From DATKWV01 sp035529405 (lineage in GTDB: Bacteria > Planctomycetota > Phycisphaerae > Sedimentisphaerales > Anaerobacaceae), in the NCBI GenBank assembly GCA_035529405.1, contig DATKWV010000229.1, forward strand, positions 1-24,350: DNA of 24,350 bases, written 5' to 3'. The notes under the pieces are model-generated. The model was not told where the DNA came from. It saw only the letters and a program-made list of their open reading frames with translations, and did no database searches. The position numbers were made by a program, and so were the translations under genes. The first letter of the stretch is position 1, and the number at the start of each line of letters is the position of its first letter. Shown here piece after piece: positions 16,076-23,765 of the stretch.

Positions 16076-17104
16076 GTGAAAGCTGCGAAAGCCCCTTCGG
16101 AGAATGTTATAAAGCGCCTCTTTGCTTTGTCCCGCAACGTCTGCGCCTTTCCGAACTGCGCTACGGCGATTGTCCAGCCCACAACAATGAGCGTGACTGG
16201 GAAAATTTGCCATATCAAAGCCAAGAGTCCGGGCGGCCCACGCTACGACTTGAAGCAGACAGAAAAAGAACGCAACAGCTTCGAGAACCTCATCCTGCTT
16301 TGCGGCGTTCACCACGACATCGTGGATGACCAACCTGAGAAGTTTTCCGTAGAAGTGCTCCAGAATATGAAGAAAATGCACGAGCGGAACGGAGATATCA
16401 AGCTTTCGCAAGAGAATGCTCGTCTTGTGCAGGGACTCATTGCTTCTTCTCCGCGTTTCGGAGCTAGATGCGAAGCCCAAGTTATGGTTGGTAGCCCTGG
16501 GGCCATTCAGGCGAAATATATCACCATTAAAACGGATAAGAAATCTTCACGGTCAATCATTATTCCTGGTACCGTGGCAGAGGACGCTCGGATGTACGGC
16601 TACCTTAATTACCTAGTTAAGAGATACAACGAATTCAAGGAGTGGGAATGTAAAAAAGCGAAAATAAAGATGAACTATTCACTTATCCGCGTTGCGTACG
16701 AGCGGGAGATGAAATACAAAATTAAAGACACTCCCCAGAATATGTTCGGTAGAGCAGTTGAATACCTTCAAAAACGTATAAGCAATACGAAACTTGGCAG
16801 GATTAAAAAAAGTCGTGGTCAAGAAATATTTTCCTCATTCGAGACTTTTGACCAAAACGAACTTAATCTTACAAAAGAAGAAACAAAATATCTTCTAATT
16901 ATTGCCGACCAAGAGGGCAGAATTTACTCTAACCTGCTATCAGCGTTTCCAGGCAAGGAGACAGAAATATATCGGGAGATGTTAAATAAATTTGTTCAAA
17001 TGGGCCTGATGCGTGAAGAACTTGATTATTGGGCACTTACGTTAAAAGGATATGCGATTTGTGAAGACCTCCAGCCAAACAACCCAAAGTGCAATAATAT
17101 TTGA
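16076..17104 (+). CDS. HNH-type nuclease-like protein with a C-terminal winged-helix-like segment
   Basis: A 342-residue protein starting at GTG 16076, with GAGGA nine bases upstream overlapping the methyltransferase stop region. Residues 1-105 form an HNH-like treble clef: SRNVCAFPNCA (C23, C28), ICHIKAKSPGGPRYD (His46), then NLILLCGVHHDIVDD (C76, H79, H80). The middle (~115-265) has a Gly/Ile-rich strand region and a helical part, YLVKRYNEFKEW ... YLQKRISNTKLGRI, that I have seen attached to similar HNH modules but cannot name. Residues ~275-335 (LTKEETKYLLIIAD ... WALTLKGYAI) look like a winged helix. The position suggests a partner of the methyltransferase-nuclease. Codon use becomes AT-richer after about 16500, which could mark a domain acquired separately. 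Confidence 0.75.
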   Translation: MKAAKAPSENVIKRLFALSRNVCAFPNCATAIVQPTTMSVTGKICHIKAKSPGGPRYDLKQTEKERNSFENLILLCGVHHDIVDDQPEKFSVEVLQNMKKMHERNGDIKLSQENARLVQGLIASSPRFGARCEAQVMVGSPGAIQAKYITIKTDKKSSRSIIIPGTVAEDARMYGYLNYLVKRYNEFKEWECKKAKIKMNYSLIRVAYEREMKYKIKDTPQNMFGRAVEYLQKRISNTKLGRIKKSRGQEIFSSFETFDQNELNLTKEETKYLLIIADQEGRIYSNLLSAFPGKETEIYREMLNKFVQMGLMREELDYWALTLKGYAICEDLQPNNPKCNNI

Positions 17105-17131
17105 TATTCTTTTCTTCATTCCACAAACAAT

Positions 17132-17164
17132 TTTTCCCGTCTGATGGTCGGGAAAAGACGGGAA
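17132..17164 (+). terminator. Hairpin with two competing stems after the HNH gene
   Basis: TTTTCCCG (17132-17139) can pair with CGGGAAAA (17149-17156). TTCCCGTCT (17134-17142) can instead pair with AGACGGGAA (17156-17164). A T-rich tract follows at about 17182-17190. It ends the defence-type block 30-60 bp after the last stop codon. Termination is likely but the T tract is distant. Confidence 0.45.
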
Positions 17165-17743
17165 GGACGAACAGTCCCCCATTTTTTCTTAAAGGTTAAT
17201 TGGATAAAATCTGTCATCACCATACATACAGCAAATCTGCGTCAATCCGCATCTGGGTTCCAATCGTAAATTTTCAATCAAAAATAATCAATCCCCAAGC
17301 CCCCGCGGCGATTGAGCGGAGTAAAAAAGCCGCTAAAAACGCCCGAAAACGCGAAATCCCCCTTTATAAGCCAAAAATGAGGTTTTATCGTCCTCTTGTG
17401 CGCTGTAACAGCCCTGCGCACGTTGCAATAGCCCTACGCATGTTGCAATAGCCCTGCGCACCCTGCAACAGCTCTGCGCACCCTGCAATAGTCCTGCGCA
17501 CCCTGCGCAGGGACAAAGTAAACTTGCTTAGCCTCTGCGATTTTTGCGCAGGAGCAAAGCAAATTCGATTTGCCGGACATTAAGCCGGCTTTGCCGGCAA
17601 AGGAAAAACAGGCCCTTCGACTGCGCTCAGGGCTAAAGCTGGTGTTAATTTGCACCGCTTTGGACGGCACAATAAGCATATCCTGCGATATTTTTAGCTG
17701 ATATTATCCTTTATTTTTGCCTGGTGAAAAGTCATTGTCAGTC
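17165..17743. other. Gene-free, repeat-rich stretch between the HNH gene and gyrA
   Basis: No gene recognised. It holds the 20-bp tandem array, the GCCGGC-ttt-GCCGGC hairpin near 17584-17598, and cccttcgactgcgctcaggg (17612-17631), a phrase common as an interspersed repeat in environmental bacterial genomes. Short open frames here lack ribosome sites. Confidence 0.5.
17411..17510 (+). repeat. Five tandem copies of a 20-bp unit
   Basis: Units start at 17411, 17431, 17451, 17471 and 17491 with consensus gccctgcgcaccctgcaata. The first two carry the cgttgc/tgttgc variant in the middle; the last three carry ccctgc. The unit length is exactly 20 bp and not a multiple of three, so it is not coding. 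There are no spacers, so it is not a CRISPR array. Confidence 0.9.
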
Positions 17744-17772
17744 TTGACTTTTTGCCCGCCTGCGTGTATCTT
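17744..17772 (+). promoter_or_regulatory. gyrA promoter
   Basis: TTGACT (17744-17749), a 17-bp spacer and TATCTT (17767-17772). Initiation near 17780 gives a leader of about 50 nt containing the AGGA-type ribosome sites before ATG 17829. Confidence 0.55.
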
Positions 17773-17828
17773 TGCTGCGGTCTTGAAGTATTGTTTTTTT
17801 TTGTCGTTTTAAGGACAGCAGGAAACCT

Positions 17829-20492
17829 ATGCAGGAAGCTCAAAAGCCGGCTGAAAAGTTCCAGGATTTGCGTATCCTCGACGAGATAAAGAATTCCTAC
17901 CTCAATTACGCAATGAGCGTGATTGTTTCACGGGCCCTGCCGGATGTGCGGGACGGGCTGAAACCCTCCCAGCGGCGAATCCTGGCAGCGATGAACGATT
18001 TGAACCTCGGGCCCCGCAGCAAACACCGAAAGTGCGCGAAAATCGTCGGCGATACCAGCGGCAACTACCACCCGCACGGCGACTCGGCTACGTACGGAAC
18101 GCTGGTGCGCCTGGGCCAGGATTGGAATATGCGTTATTGCCTGATTGACCCGCAGGGTAATTTCGGCAGCATCGATTCCGACCCGCCAGCTGCGATGAGA
18201 TATACCGAAGCGAGAATGGCGGCGCCGGCTGTGGATATGCTGGATGATATCAGGTATGAGACGGTTGATTTTGTTCCCAACTATGATGAGACGCGAACCG
18301 AGCCGACGGTATTGCCTGCCAAGTTCCCCAATTTGCTTGTGAACGGCTCGACGGGCATAGCCGTCGGTATGGCTACCAACCTGGCGCCGCATAATATCGG
18401 TGAAATCTGCGACGCCGTGCTGCTGGTGCTTGACGAGCCCCACTGCGGCTTCAAGGATATAATAAAACGTCTGCCCGGCCCCGATTTCCCCACCGGCGGC
18501 AACATCTGCGGCAGAAAAGGAATTATTGACGCCTACACCACCGGCAAGGGCCATCTGGCCCTGCGGGCAACAACTCAAATCGAAACCACCAAAAAAGGCA
18601 AAACCAGGGTCATCGTCACCGAAATACCCTACATGGTCGTAAGAACGGCCATAGTTTCCAAGATAGCCGATTGTGTCCAAAACAACGTTATTCCGGAAAT
18701 CGCCGATGTCAGGGACGAATCGGACCGGCACGGGCTGCGCATTGTTGTGGACCTGAAAAAAGATACCGAGCCGCAGATAGTGCTGAACAAGCTGTTCCGA
18801 TACACGCCGCTGCAGACAACATTTGCCATTGCCAATATCGCCCTGGTGAACAACAGGCCGGAAATACTCAATATCAAACAGATGATTGATTGCTATGTCG
18901 AGCATCGCAAGGACGTTATTCGCCGAAGAAGCACATTCCTGGCAAGAAGGTGCCGTAATCGTGCGCATATCCTCGAAGGCCTTATTCTCGCTGTCAGTGA
19001 CATCGACAGAATAATCGAGGTTATCAAAAAATCCCCGGATACGCCCACGGCGAAGCTGAACGTTATGAAGGAACCGCTGCGGCTGACGTTATCGGCGACG
19101 CTGCACAAGATTCTGCCCGAGGCCTTTGTCAGTGAAAAAGGCAAGTCGAAACAATTCCTCACAGGCCCCCAGGCGGACGCCATTTTGACCATGCAGCTGC
19201 AGAGGCTCACGGGGCTGGAGATACAGAAGCTTGCTGAGGAATACGCCGGCCTCATCGAGCAGATAACCGGCTATGAGGCGATACTTGCCGATGAGAGGGT
19301 GCTGGTCGATGTTATCCGCGAAGACATTTACGAGCTGAAGGAAAAATACGGCGACAAGCGGCGTACGAGAATCATTGCCAAAATTGAGCAGTTCGATGTG
19401 GAAGACCTGATTGCCGATGAGCAGGTTATCGTTATGGTCAGTCACAGCGGCTACATCAAGCGAACACCCGTAGATACGTATCGAAAGCAGGGAAGGGGCG
19501 GCACCGGCATCATCGGCTCGGATACCAAAGAGGGCGATTTTATACAGTTTCTTTTCGTGGCCTCGACACACGATTACCTGCTGATATTTACCAATCGGGG
19601 CAAATGTTACTGGCTGAAGGTCTATGACGTACCGAGCCTGTCCCGGCAAAGCAAAGGCAGAAACATTGCAAACCTGCTTAACCTGGGCGACCAGACAATA
19701 GCGTCGATAATCAACGTTCGCAGCTTCGGTGAGGACGACCCGGATGAAAAACAACCTCACCTTGTGATGGCAACCGCCGACGGCCTGGTAAAGAAAACCC
19801 GGCTCGGTGCGTACAGCCATCCGCGTGCCACCGGCGTTATCGCGATCAAGCTCGATACGCAGGACAAGTTAATCGACGTGGCGCTGACTACGGGCGCCGA
19901 GCACGTGATTCTCGGTACAAGGGACGGAATGGCCATAAGATTCGACCAGCAGCAGGTCCGTGCAATGGGCAGGGTGGCACGTGGCGTAAAAGGTATAAAA
20001 CTGCGACCCGGTGACACAGTGGTGGACATGGTGGTGGCCGACGAAGGTGATTCGCTGCTTACTATCTGCGAAAAAGGTTACGGTAAACGAACCGGACTGA
20101 GTAATTATCGCCCGCAGAATCGGGGCGGCATCGGGCTTATAAACATAAAAACCACCGACAGGAACGGCAAAGTAGTAGCGCTGAAAGCCGTTCGCTATGC
20201 CGATGAGCTGATGATGATAACCGCAAACGGGATTATTATTCGCACCGGTCTTGACCAGATTCGTTCCATAGGCAGAAATACACAGGGCATTCGCCTGATG
20301 AGACTGCGGGCCGGCGATAAACTTGTCGCCGCTGAGAAGATAGTATGTGAGGACCTGCAGCCAAAGCAGCAGCCGAACGATGAACAAAAAGCCGAATCCC
20401 TGCCGGCGGAAAGTCCCGAAGACGGCCCGAAAACAGCGTCTAAACCGGATTCCAAAAAACCACGCGGCAGGAAAAAACCCAAAGCGAATTAA
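17829..20492 (+). CDS. gyrA: DNA gyrase subunit A
   Basis: An 887-residue protein close to the E. coli length of 875. It makes the double-strand break and re-ligates DNA during negative supercoiling, together with GyrB (not in this window). The breakage-reunion domain starts ILDEIKNSYLNYAMSVIVSR. The catalytic tyrosine is Tyr125 in AAMRYTEARM. The quinolone region reads GNYHPHGDSATYGTLVR: Ser86 matches E. coli Ser83, but Gly90 stands where E. coli has Asp87. The GyrA box appears as QGRGGTG at 554-560 (E. coli QRRGGKG), which marks GyrA as opposed to ParC. The C-terminal pinwheel runs to about 845 and ends in a Lys/Pro/Ser-rich basic tail. CAGGA lies upstream of the ATG. The holA gene begins 20 bp after the stop. 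Confidence 0.97.
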   Translation: MQEAQKPAEKFQDLRILDEIKNSYLNYAMSVIVSRALPDVRDGLKPSQRRILAAMNDLNLGPRSKHRKCAKIVGDTSGNYHPHGDSATYGTLVRLGQDWNMRYCLIDPQGNFGSIDSDPPAAMRYTEARMAAPAVDMLDDIRYETVDFVPNYDETRTEPTVLPAKFPNLLVNGSTGIAVGMATNLAPHNIGEICDAVLLVLDEPHCGFKDIIKRLPGPDFPTGGNICGRKGIIDAYTTGKGHLALRATTQIETTKKGKTRVIVTEIPYMVVRTAIVSKIADCVQNNVIPEIADVRDESDRHGLRIVVDLKKDTEPQIVLNKLFRYTPLQTTFAIANIALVNNRPEILNIKQMIDCYVEHRKDVIRRRSTFLARRCRNRAHILEGLILAVSDIDRIIEVIKKSPDTPTAKLNVMKEPLRLTLSATLHKILPEAFVSEKGKSKQFLTGPQADAILTMQLQRLTGLEIQKLAEEYAGLIEQITGYEAILADERVLVDVIREDIYELKEKYGDKRRTRIIAKIEQFDVEDLIADEQVIVMVSHSGYIKRTPVDTYRKQGRGGTGIIGSDTKEGDFIQFLFVASTHDYLLIFTNRGKCYWLKVYDVPSLSRQSKGRNIANLLNLGDQTIASIINVRSFGEDDPDEKQPHLVMATADGLVKKTRLGAYSHPRATGVIAIKLDTQDKLIDVALTTGAEHVILGTRDGMAIRFDQQQVRAMGRVARGVKGIKLRPGDTVVDMVVADEGDSLLTICEKGYGKRTGLSNYRPQNRGGIGLINIKTTDRNGKVVALKAVRYADELMMITANGIIIRTGLDQIRSIGRNTQGIRLMRLRAGDKLVAAEKIVCEDLQPKQQPNDEQKAESLPAESPEDGPKTASKPDSKKPRGRKKPKAN

Positions 20493-20512
20493 GCGCCCAC
20501 GCATTACCGAAC

Positions 20513-21541
20513 ATGGCAAAGGCAAAAGCTGACTCAAAAGAAACCGGCCCGCAAAGCAACGGGCACCGTCGCCAAAAAGCAGCCGACTTTTGCCCCATTT
20601 TTGTAATCGCCGGAAAAAACGAATCTTTTGTAAACCAGACCTGCCTGAACCTTATAGACCGGCTGATGCCGGTGCAGCAAAGACCCATGGGATTTTTGGA
20701 TGCCGACCCTGCCGTGGTTTCGGCTGCAGAGGTGCTCGACGAACTGCGGACGCTGCCGTTTCTTACCGAAAGAAGGGTGGTCCTTGTAAGGGACGCCGAT
20801 GATTTTATTTCAGGTAACCGGGCGATTCTTGAAAAATACTTTGACAGTCCCTGCAGCACAGGTGTTTTGATATTGATTGTGAAAAGCTGGGACAGCAGGA
20901 CCAGGCTGGCCAAAAAATTAAAACAGGTCGGCAGGCTTATTTCTCTTGCCGACCCCCGACCACACGAACTGCCGCCTTTGCTTATAAAGTATGCCAGGGA
21001 CAACTGCGGCAAGACATTAACACTTCCTGCGGCAGAGCTTCTTATAGAGCTTGCCGGGGACAGCCTGCCGCAATTACACGCCGAACTTGATAAGGTGGCG
21101 TTGTTTGCCTGTGAGAAAAAAACCATAGAGCCGGCTGATGTCGAGCTTTTAATCGGCCATAACCGGTTTTTCAACGCCTTTAATGTAATCGATGCCGTTA
21201 TGACAGGCAGGTTTGCCGATGCCGTCAGCCGGGCCAGGAGCATGTTCGCAGCCGATAAATCCAGCAGATACTCAGCTGTCGGCGCATTTGCCTTTCACTA
21301 TCGCAGGATGTTCAATGCCAAAGTCATGATGCAGCAAGGGTCCAACGCTGCTCAAATCGCCGAAAGACTGCGGATATGGGGCAATAGAAACGCGTTTTTT
21401 TCACACGTTCGCGCAATGTCTTTGCAGCAGATTGGCGACAGATTAAAGCAGTTGGCTGACATAGATTATGATATTAAGACCGGCCGCACCCAGCCCGAGG
21501 TGGCCATAGAGCAATTCATACTGGACCAATGCGGGCACTAA
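20513..21541 (+). CDS. holA: DNA polymerase III delta subunit (clamp loader)
   Basis: A 342-residue protein, the normal length. Delta is the clamp-loader arm that opens the beta sliding clamp. A Lys/Ser-rich N-terminal extension (1-25) precedes the AAA+-like domain, which starts PIFVIAGKNESFVNQ and continues with LRTLPFLTERRVVLVRDADD and GVLILIVKSWDSRTRLAKKL. There is no Walker A, as expected for delta. The middle has GDSLPQLHAELDKVALF, the conserved delta motif, and the C-terminal collar domain includes FHYRRMFNA. It probably shares a transcript with gyrA and may be translationally coupled, since the ribosome site before ATG 20513 is weak. Identification is by overall pattern and these motifs. 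Confidence 0.88.
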   Translation: MAKAKADSKETGPQSNGHRRQKAADFCPIFVIAGKNESFVNQTCLNLIDRLMPVQQRPMGFLDADPAVVSAAEVLDELRTLPFLTERRVVLVRDADDFISGNRAILEKYFDSPCSTGVLILIVKSWDSRTRLAKKLKQVGRLISLADPRPHELPPLLIKYARDNCGKTLTLPAAELLIELAGDSLPQLHAELDKVALFACEKKTIEPADVELLIGHNRFFNAFNVIDAVMTGRFADAVSRARSMFAADKSSRYSAVGAFAFHYRRMFNAKVMMQQGSNAAQIAERLRIWGNRNAFFSHVRAMSLQQIGDRLKQLADIDYDIKTGRTQPEVAIEQFILDQCGH

Positions 21542-21599
21542 GAAAAAAAGCACCTGCTATCGGTATGTTACAAGGTTTTGCAGGAAAAAGACGTTGGCT

Positions 21600-22502
21600 T
21601 TAGCGGGACCAGAGGTGAATGTTGTCGAACTGGCCGGTGTCGTCAAATGAGCCTACCCCGACCTTGCCCCAGGTAAAGGTAGTATCAACGGCTGTCATAA
21701 CCGGTTCGGCCATATCGTCAAAGTAAACTGCTATTGTTCCCGTATCAACGTCGCGCACCAGTCTTACATCGTGCCACCCGTCATCCCAGCTGTTACCGCT
21801 GTTTCTGTAGTCGGCAATCGGGGTGCGCGCGGCATTATTGACAATATGTATCGAGTTATGGACGGAGTCGGCTACGTCCGCGATATGGGCATAATAAAAG
21901 TGTGCGGGGTCCTGGTAACCGAAAAACAGGCAAAGGTCCCTGCCGGTGTAATAATCCGTTGTTGAAAGCATGTCCAGTCTCAGCACGAAGCTTGTGACAT
22001 TCACATCTTTGATGAGGTTGATATTGCGGGGCGAGGCAAACGGCGGATTATAGTTACTGGCCGCAAACAGAGACAGTACTTTGCCGGGGTTTTGTAAGCC
22101 GTCCTCGATTCGCCAGGCATCGGGGTCTGTTGCCTGCCAGGGGCCGAGATTTGCGTCCTCGAAGTCGGCTTGGAATACCAGGGGCAGTGAATAATCGATG
22201 CGCCAATGGCCTGCGAGGATTCTGAAGTCGTTAAAATCCACATCGTTATCGTCATCGAGGTCGCTGTTCGGGTCGCCGCAGTTGAGCCATTCATTCGCCA
22301 TCTGCTGCACGTCTGAAAAATCCACCACGCAGTCGCAGTTTATATCCCCATCGGGCAAAGATATACACGCGGCCGTCTGTGAAGACATAAGTTCGGCACC
22401 GTTAGCGGTATTGGCCGGGCTGGGTAAACCAGCCAGAAAGACCAGCGGGATTAAAAACAGCAGGTGTCTGTTAAGGACCTTTTGATATTGGCTTTTCACC
22501 AT
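21600..22502 (-). CDS. Secreted dockerin-like protein with a LamG/concanavalin-type domain
   Basis: A 300-residue protein. A signal peptide occupies about 1-36 (hydrophobic LLFLIPLVFLAGL). Residues ~50-100 hold two calcium-loop repeats like type I dockerins: DGDINCDCVVDFSDVQQMA and DLDDDNDVDFNDFRILAGHW. The remainder (106-300) is beta-rich, starting FQADFEDANLGPWQ and ending WGKVGVGSFDDTGQFDNI, which resembles LamG or 3-keto-disaccharide-hydrolase-type jelly rolls that bind glycans. Planctomycetes carry many dockerin-like modules without cellulosomes, so they probably serve as calcium-stabilised surface modules. The dockerin sits N-terminal, not at the end as is usual. AGGAGGG lies nine bases upstream on the minus strand. 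Convergent with holA. Confidence 0.85.
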   Translation of the reverse strand: MVKSQYQKVLNRHLLFLIPLVFLAGLPSPANTANGAELMSSQTAACISLPDGDINCDCVVDFSDVQQMANEWLNCGDPNSDLDDDNDVDFNDFRILAGHWRIDYSLPLVFQADFEDANLGPWQATDPDAWRIEDGLQNPGKVLSLFAASNYNPPFASPRNINLIKDVNVTSFVLRLDMLSTTDYYTGRDLCLFFGYQDPAHFYYAHIADVADSVHNSIHIVNNAARTPIADYRNSGNSWDDGWHDVRLVRDVDTGTIAVYFDDMAEPVMTAVDTTFTWGKVGVGSFDDTGQFDNIHLWSR

Positions 22503-22523
22503 TTCGGTTTGCCCTCCTGCGAA

Positions 22524-22545
22524 CAGCCGCCCTCAGGAGCGGCTG
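22524..22545 (-). promoter_or_regulatory. Hairpin just upstream of the dockerin gene ribosome site
   Basis: CAGCCGC (22524-22530) pairs perfectly with GCGGCTG (22539-22545). On the minus strand the loop includes TCCT, which could touch the AGGAGGG ribosome site that follows at 22519-22513. This may be a simple translational control element; unproven. Confidence 0.3.
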
Positions 22546-22667
22546 CCTATGGTTATACTACCACAGTCAAACAGAAAAGTCAAGGTGGTAATGTGCATGG
22601 CAAAGGATATTCAGCAAAGGTATGCGGCGGTGAACATTTCAGGGGCGAGTATTTTTGCAAAAACAAA

Positions 22668-22691
22668 AACCCCCGAATAAATTCGGGGGTT
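22668..22691 (-). terminator. Strong Rho-independent terminator for the small membrane-protein gene
   Basis: A perfect 10-bp stem AACCCCCGAA / TTCGGGGGTT with a four-base loop (22678-22681). On the minus strand it is followed directly by TTTTTGTTTTT. It lies 38 bp after the stop codon at 22729. Confidence 0.9.
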
Positions 22692-22728
22692 AGTTTCCAG
22701 ACTTGGTATCTTCTCCGCAGGTCAAATT

Positions 22729-23040
22729 TTAGTCCTTATAATACTCGTAATCGGACCAGTAATCCTCAAGCTGAGAATGGGCTGAACTCATGGCATCCTG
22801 CCGGGGATTTTGCTGCTGATTATCGGCGCAGGTGAATTTCGGAGCAATAAAAATAGCAGCCATAGTCAAAACAACGGCAATAATAAGACATTTCAGCCAG
22901 GTTGTGACTTTCATGTTCAGCCAGGTCTGTTGCAGCCACTGGCAGCGCGCCGAAGACGACATTTGAGGCTGCTCACAGGGATTTGTCTGGTTTTGAGTCT
23001 GACACTCGTCGTTCCACTTTTGATTCATTTCAGGTTCCAT
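22729..23040 (-). CDS. Small Gln/Asn/Cys-containing single-pass membrane protein, unrecognised
   Basis: A 103-residue product. The N-terminal ~40 residues are polar with several Gln, Asn and Cys (NDECQTQNQTNPCEQPQ). A central hydrophobic helix (~50-67, LIIAVVLTMAAIFIA) follows, and then a polar tail ending LEDYWSDYEYYKD, rich in Tyr and acidic residues. Three Cys lie N-terminal of the helix or at its start region and one just after it (TCADN). No family is recognised. A GGGGGT ribosome site is seven bases before ATG on the minus strand and a perfect terminator lies downstream, which strongly supports a real, monocistronic gene. The topology is uncertain. Confidence 0.7.
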   Translation of the reverse strand: MEPEMNQKWNDECQTQNQTNPCEQPQMSSSARCQWLQQTWLNMKVTTWLKCLIIAVVLTMAAIFIAPKFTCADNQQQNPRQDAMSSAHSQLEDYWSDYEYYKD

Positions 23041-23122
23041 AAATCTACCCCCTAATAAGGAAAAAAAGGTTTTTATGTTTTTTACGCTAAATAAAGCATA
23101 AGAAATAGAAATCAGGATACCA

Positions 23123-23154
23123 AATTATTTTTTTCAGCTTACGCTGAAATAATT
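23123..23154. repeat. Inverted repeat with T bulge
   Basis: AATTATTT(TTTT)CAGC at 23123-23138 pairs with GCTGAAATAATT at 23143-23154 across a TTAC loop. This gives 12 paired bases with a four-T bulge. It overlaps the start of the dehydrogenase-like fragment. Confidence 0.6.
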
Positions 23155-23364
23155 GTCGAAACAAGCGACGGTGAAAACAAAATGGCACAGGCTGCGGCTG
23201 ACGTTGACGGCCTGCTGGTTAATCTTGCGCCGATAACAGTCAGGGTCCATATCGGCTATGACAAAATGCGCCGATACCCTCATCAAGGGCAGGCCCGCCT
23301 ATACGGTCGAACTTTAGTGCAGCACAGACCGGCCGGCCAGCAGAATAACCAACAAATCCGCTAA
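23137..23364 (+). pseudogene. Remnant of a D-isomer-specific 2-hydroxyacid dehydrogenase (N-terminal domain)
   Basis: The frame encodes AYAEIIVETSDGENKMAQ, then AAADVDGLLVNLAPITVRV and DKMRRY. This closely follows the first domain of phosphoglycerate dehydrogenase-like proteins, where an A(A/D)ADGLLV(N/Q)xAPIT segment precedes the RYGVGVDN dimerisation/NAD-domain junction. After RRY the similarity stops: no RYGVGVDN, no GxGxxG, and the frame ends at 23364. No start with a ribosome site exists. It is a fragment of about 50 recognisable codons, probably left by deletion or insertion. Similarity is by eye only. Confidence 0.5.
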
Positions 23365-23484
23365 AAACTATACCTGCAGCAGAAAATCAGCGTTGTTATA
23401 AGTCTATTTGTTAAAAAGCATTAGCAAATTTCTCCTGCGGGGGCTGACTGCAGGCAAAAATCCATGCGTCCGATAAGAATTTGC

Positions 23485-23514
23485 TTGACTTGTTGTGGGG
23501 AAAATCAGTATCAT
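23485..23514 (+). promoter_or_regulatory. Promoter for the terminal secreted-protein gene
   Basis: TTGACT (23485-23490), an 18-bp spacer and TATCAT (23509-23514). Initiation near 23521 gives a leader of about 245 nt before ATG 23766. Confidence 0.5.
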
Positions 23515-23520
23515 ATAAAA

Positions 23521-23765
23521 TGGTGTACTATAAGCGCCTGCATCTTTAACGGCCGGCTTGTGATATACAGCAGGCAACGTTAAATCTGTTCATCCGGTGG
23601 AGAGTGTTAATTAACAATTAATCGCGTTTAGTGAGGCTGCAGCGCCAAAGATACGTAACTGCGCTGTGCCGGGCTGAAGCGGGACTGACTGTGCGCATGT
23701 TGCGCCGGCAGATTTTAATAAGCGGATGAAAGATTATTAACAATCTAATGTCAGGAGAGTTCGTT
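23521..23765 (+). promoter_or_regulatory. Long, possibly structured 5' leader
   Basis: It contains GCCTGC (about 23536) complementary to GCAGGC (about 23570), GCAGCGCC/TGCGCTGTGCC segments and a GTTAATTAACAATTAA tract. I cannot match it to a known riboswitch class. Confidence 0.3.

Larger units (their letters stand above)
23041..23765. other. Stretch without an intact gene, between divergent genes
   Basis: This interval holds the leader of the minus-strand membrane-protein gene, an inverted repeat, a decayed dehydrogenase fragment, a promoter and a long leader, each listed separately. No intact gene or RNA family was recognised. Confidence 0.5.

Noticed and set aside
17411..17510. CRISPR array
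   Set aside because: Units are directly abutting with no unique spacers and there are no cas genes.
17928..18968. Long open frame on the minus strand inside gyrA
   Set aside because: It is antisense to an unmistakable gyrA, has no ribosome site and no recognisable domain; GC-rich codon bias produces such frames.
23521..23765. Known riboswitch (cobalamin, c-di-GMP, SAM)
   Set aside because: No class-defining conserved core could be matched by eye.
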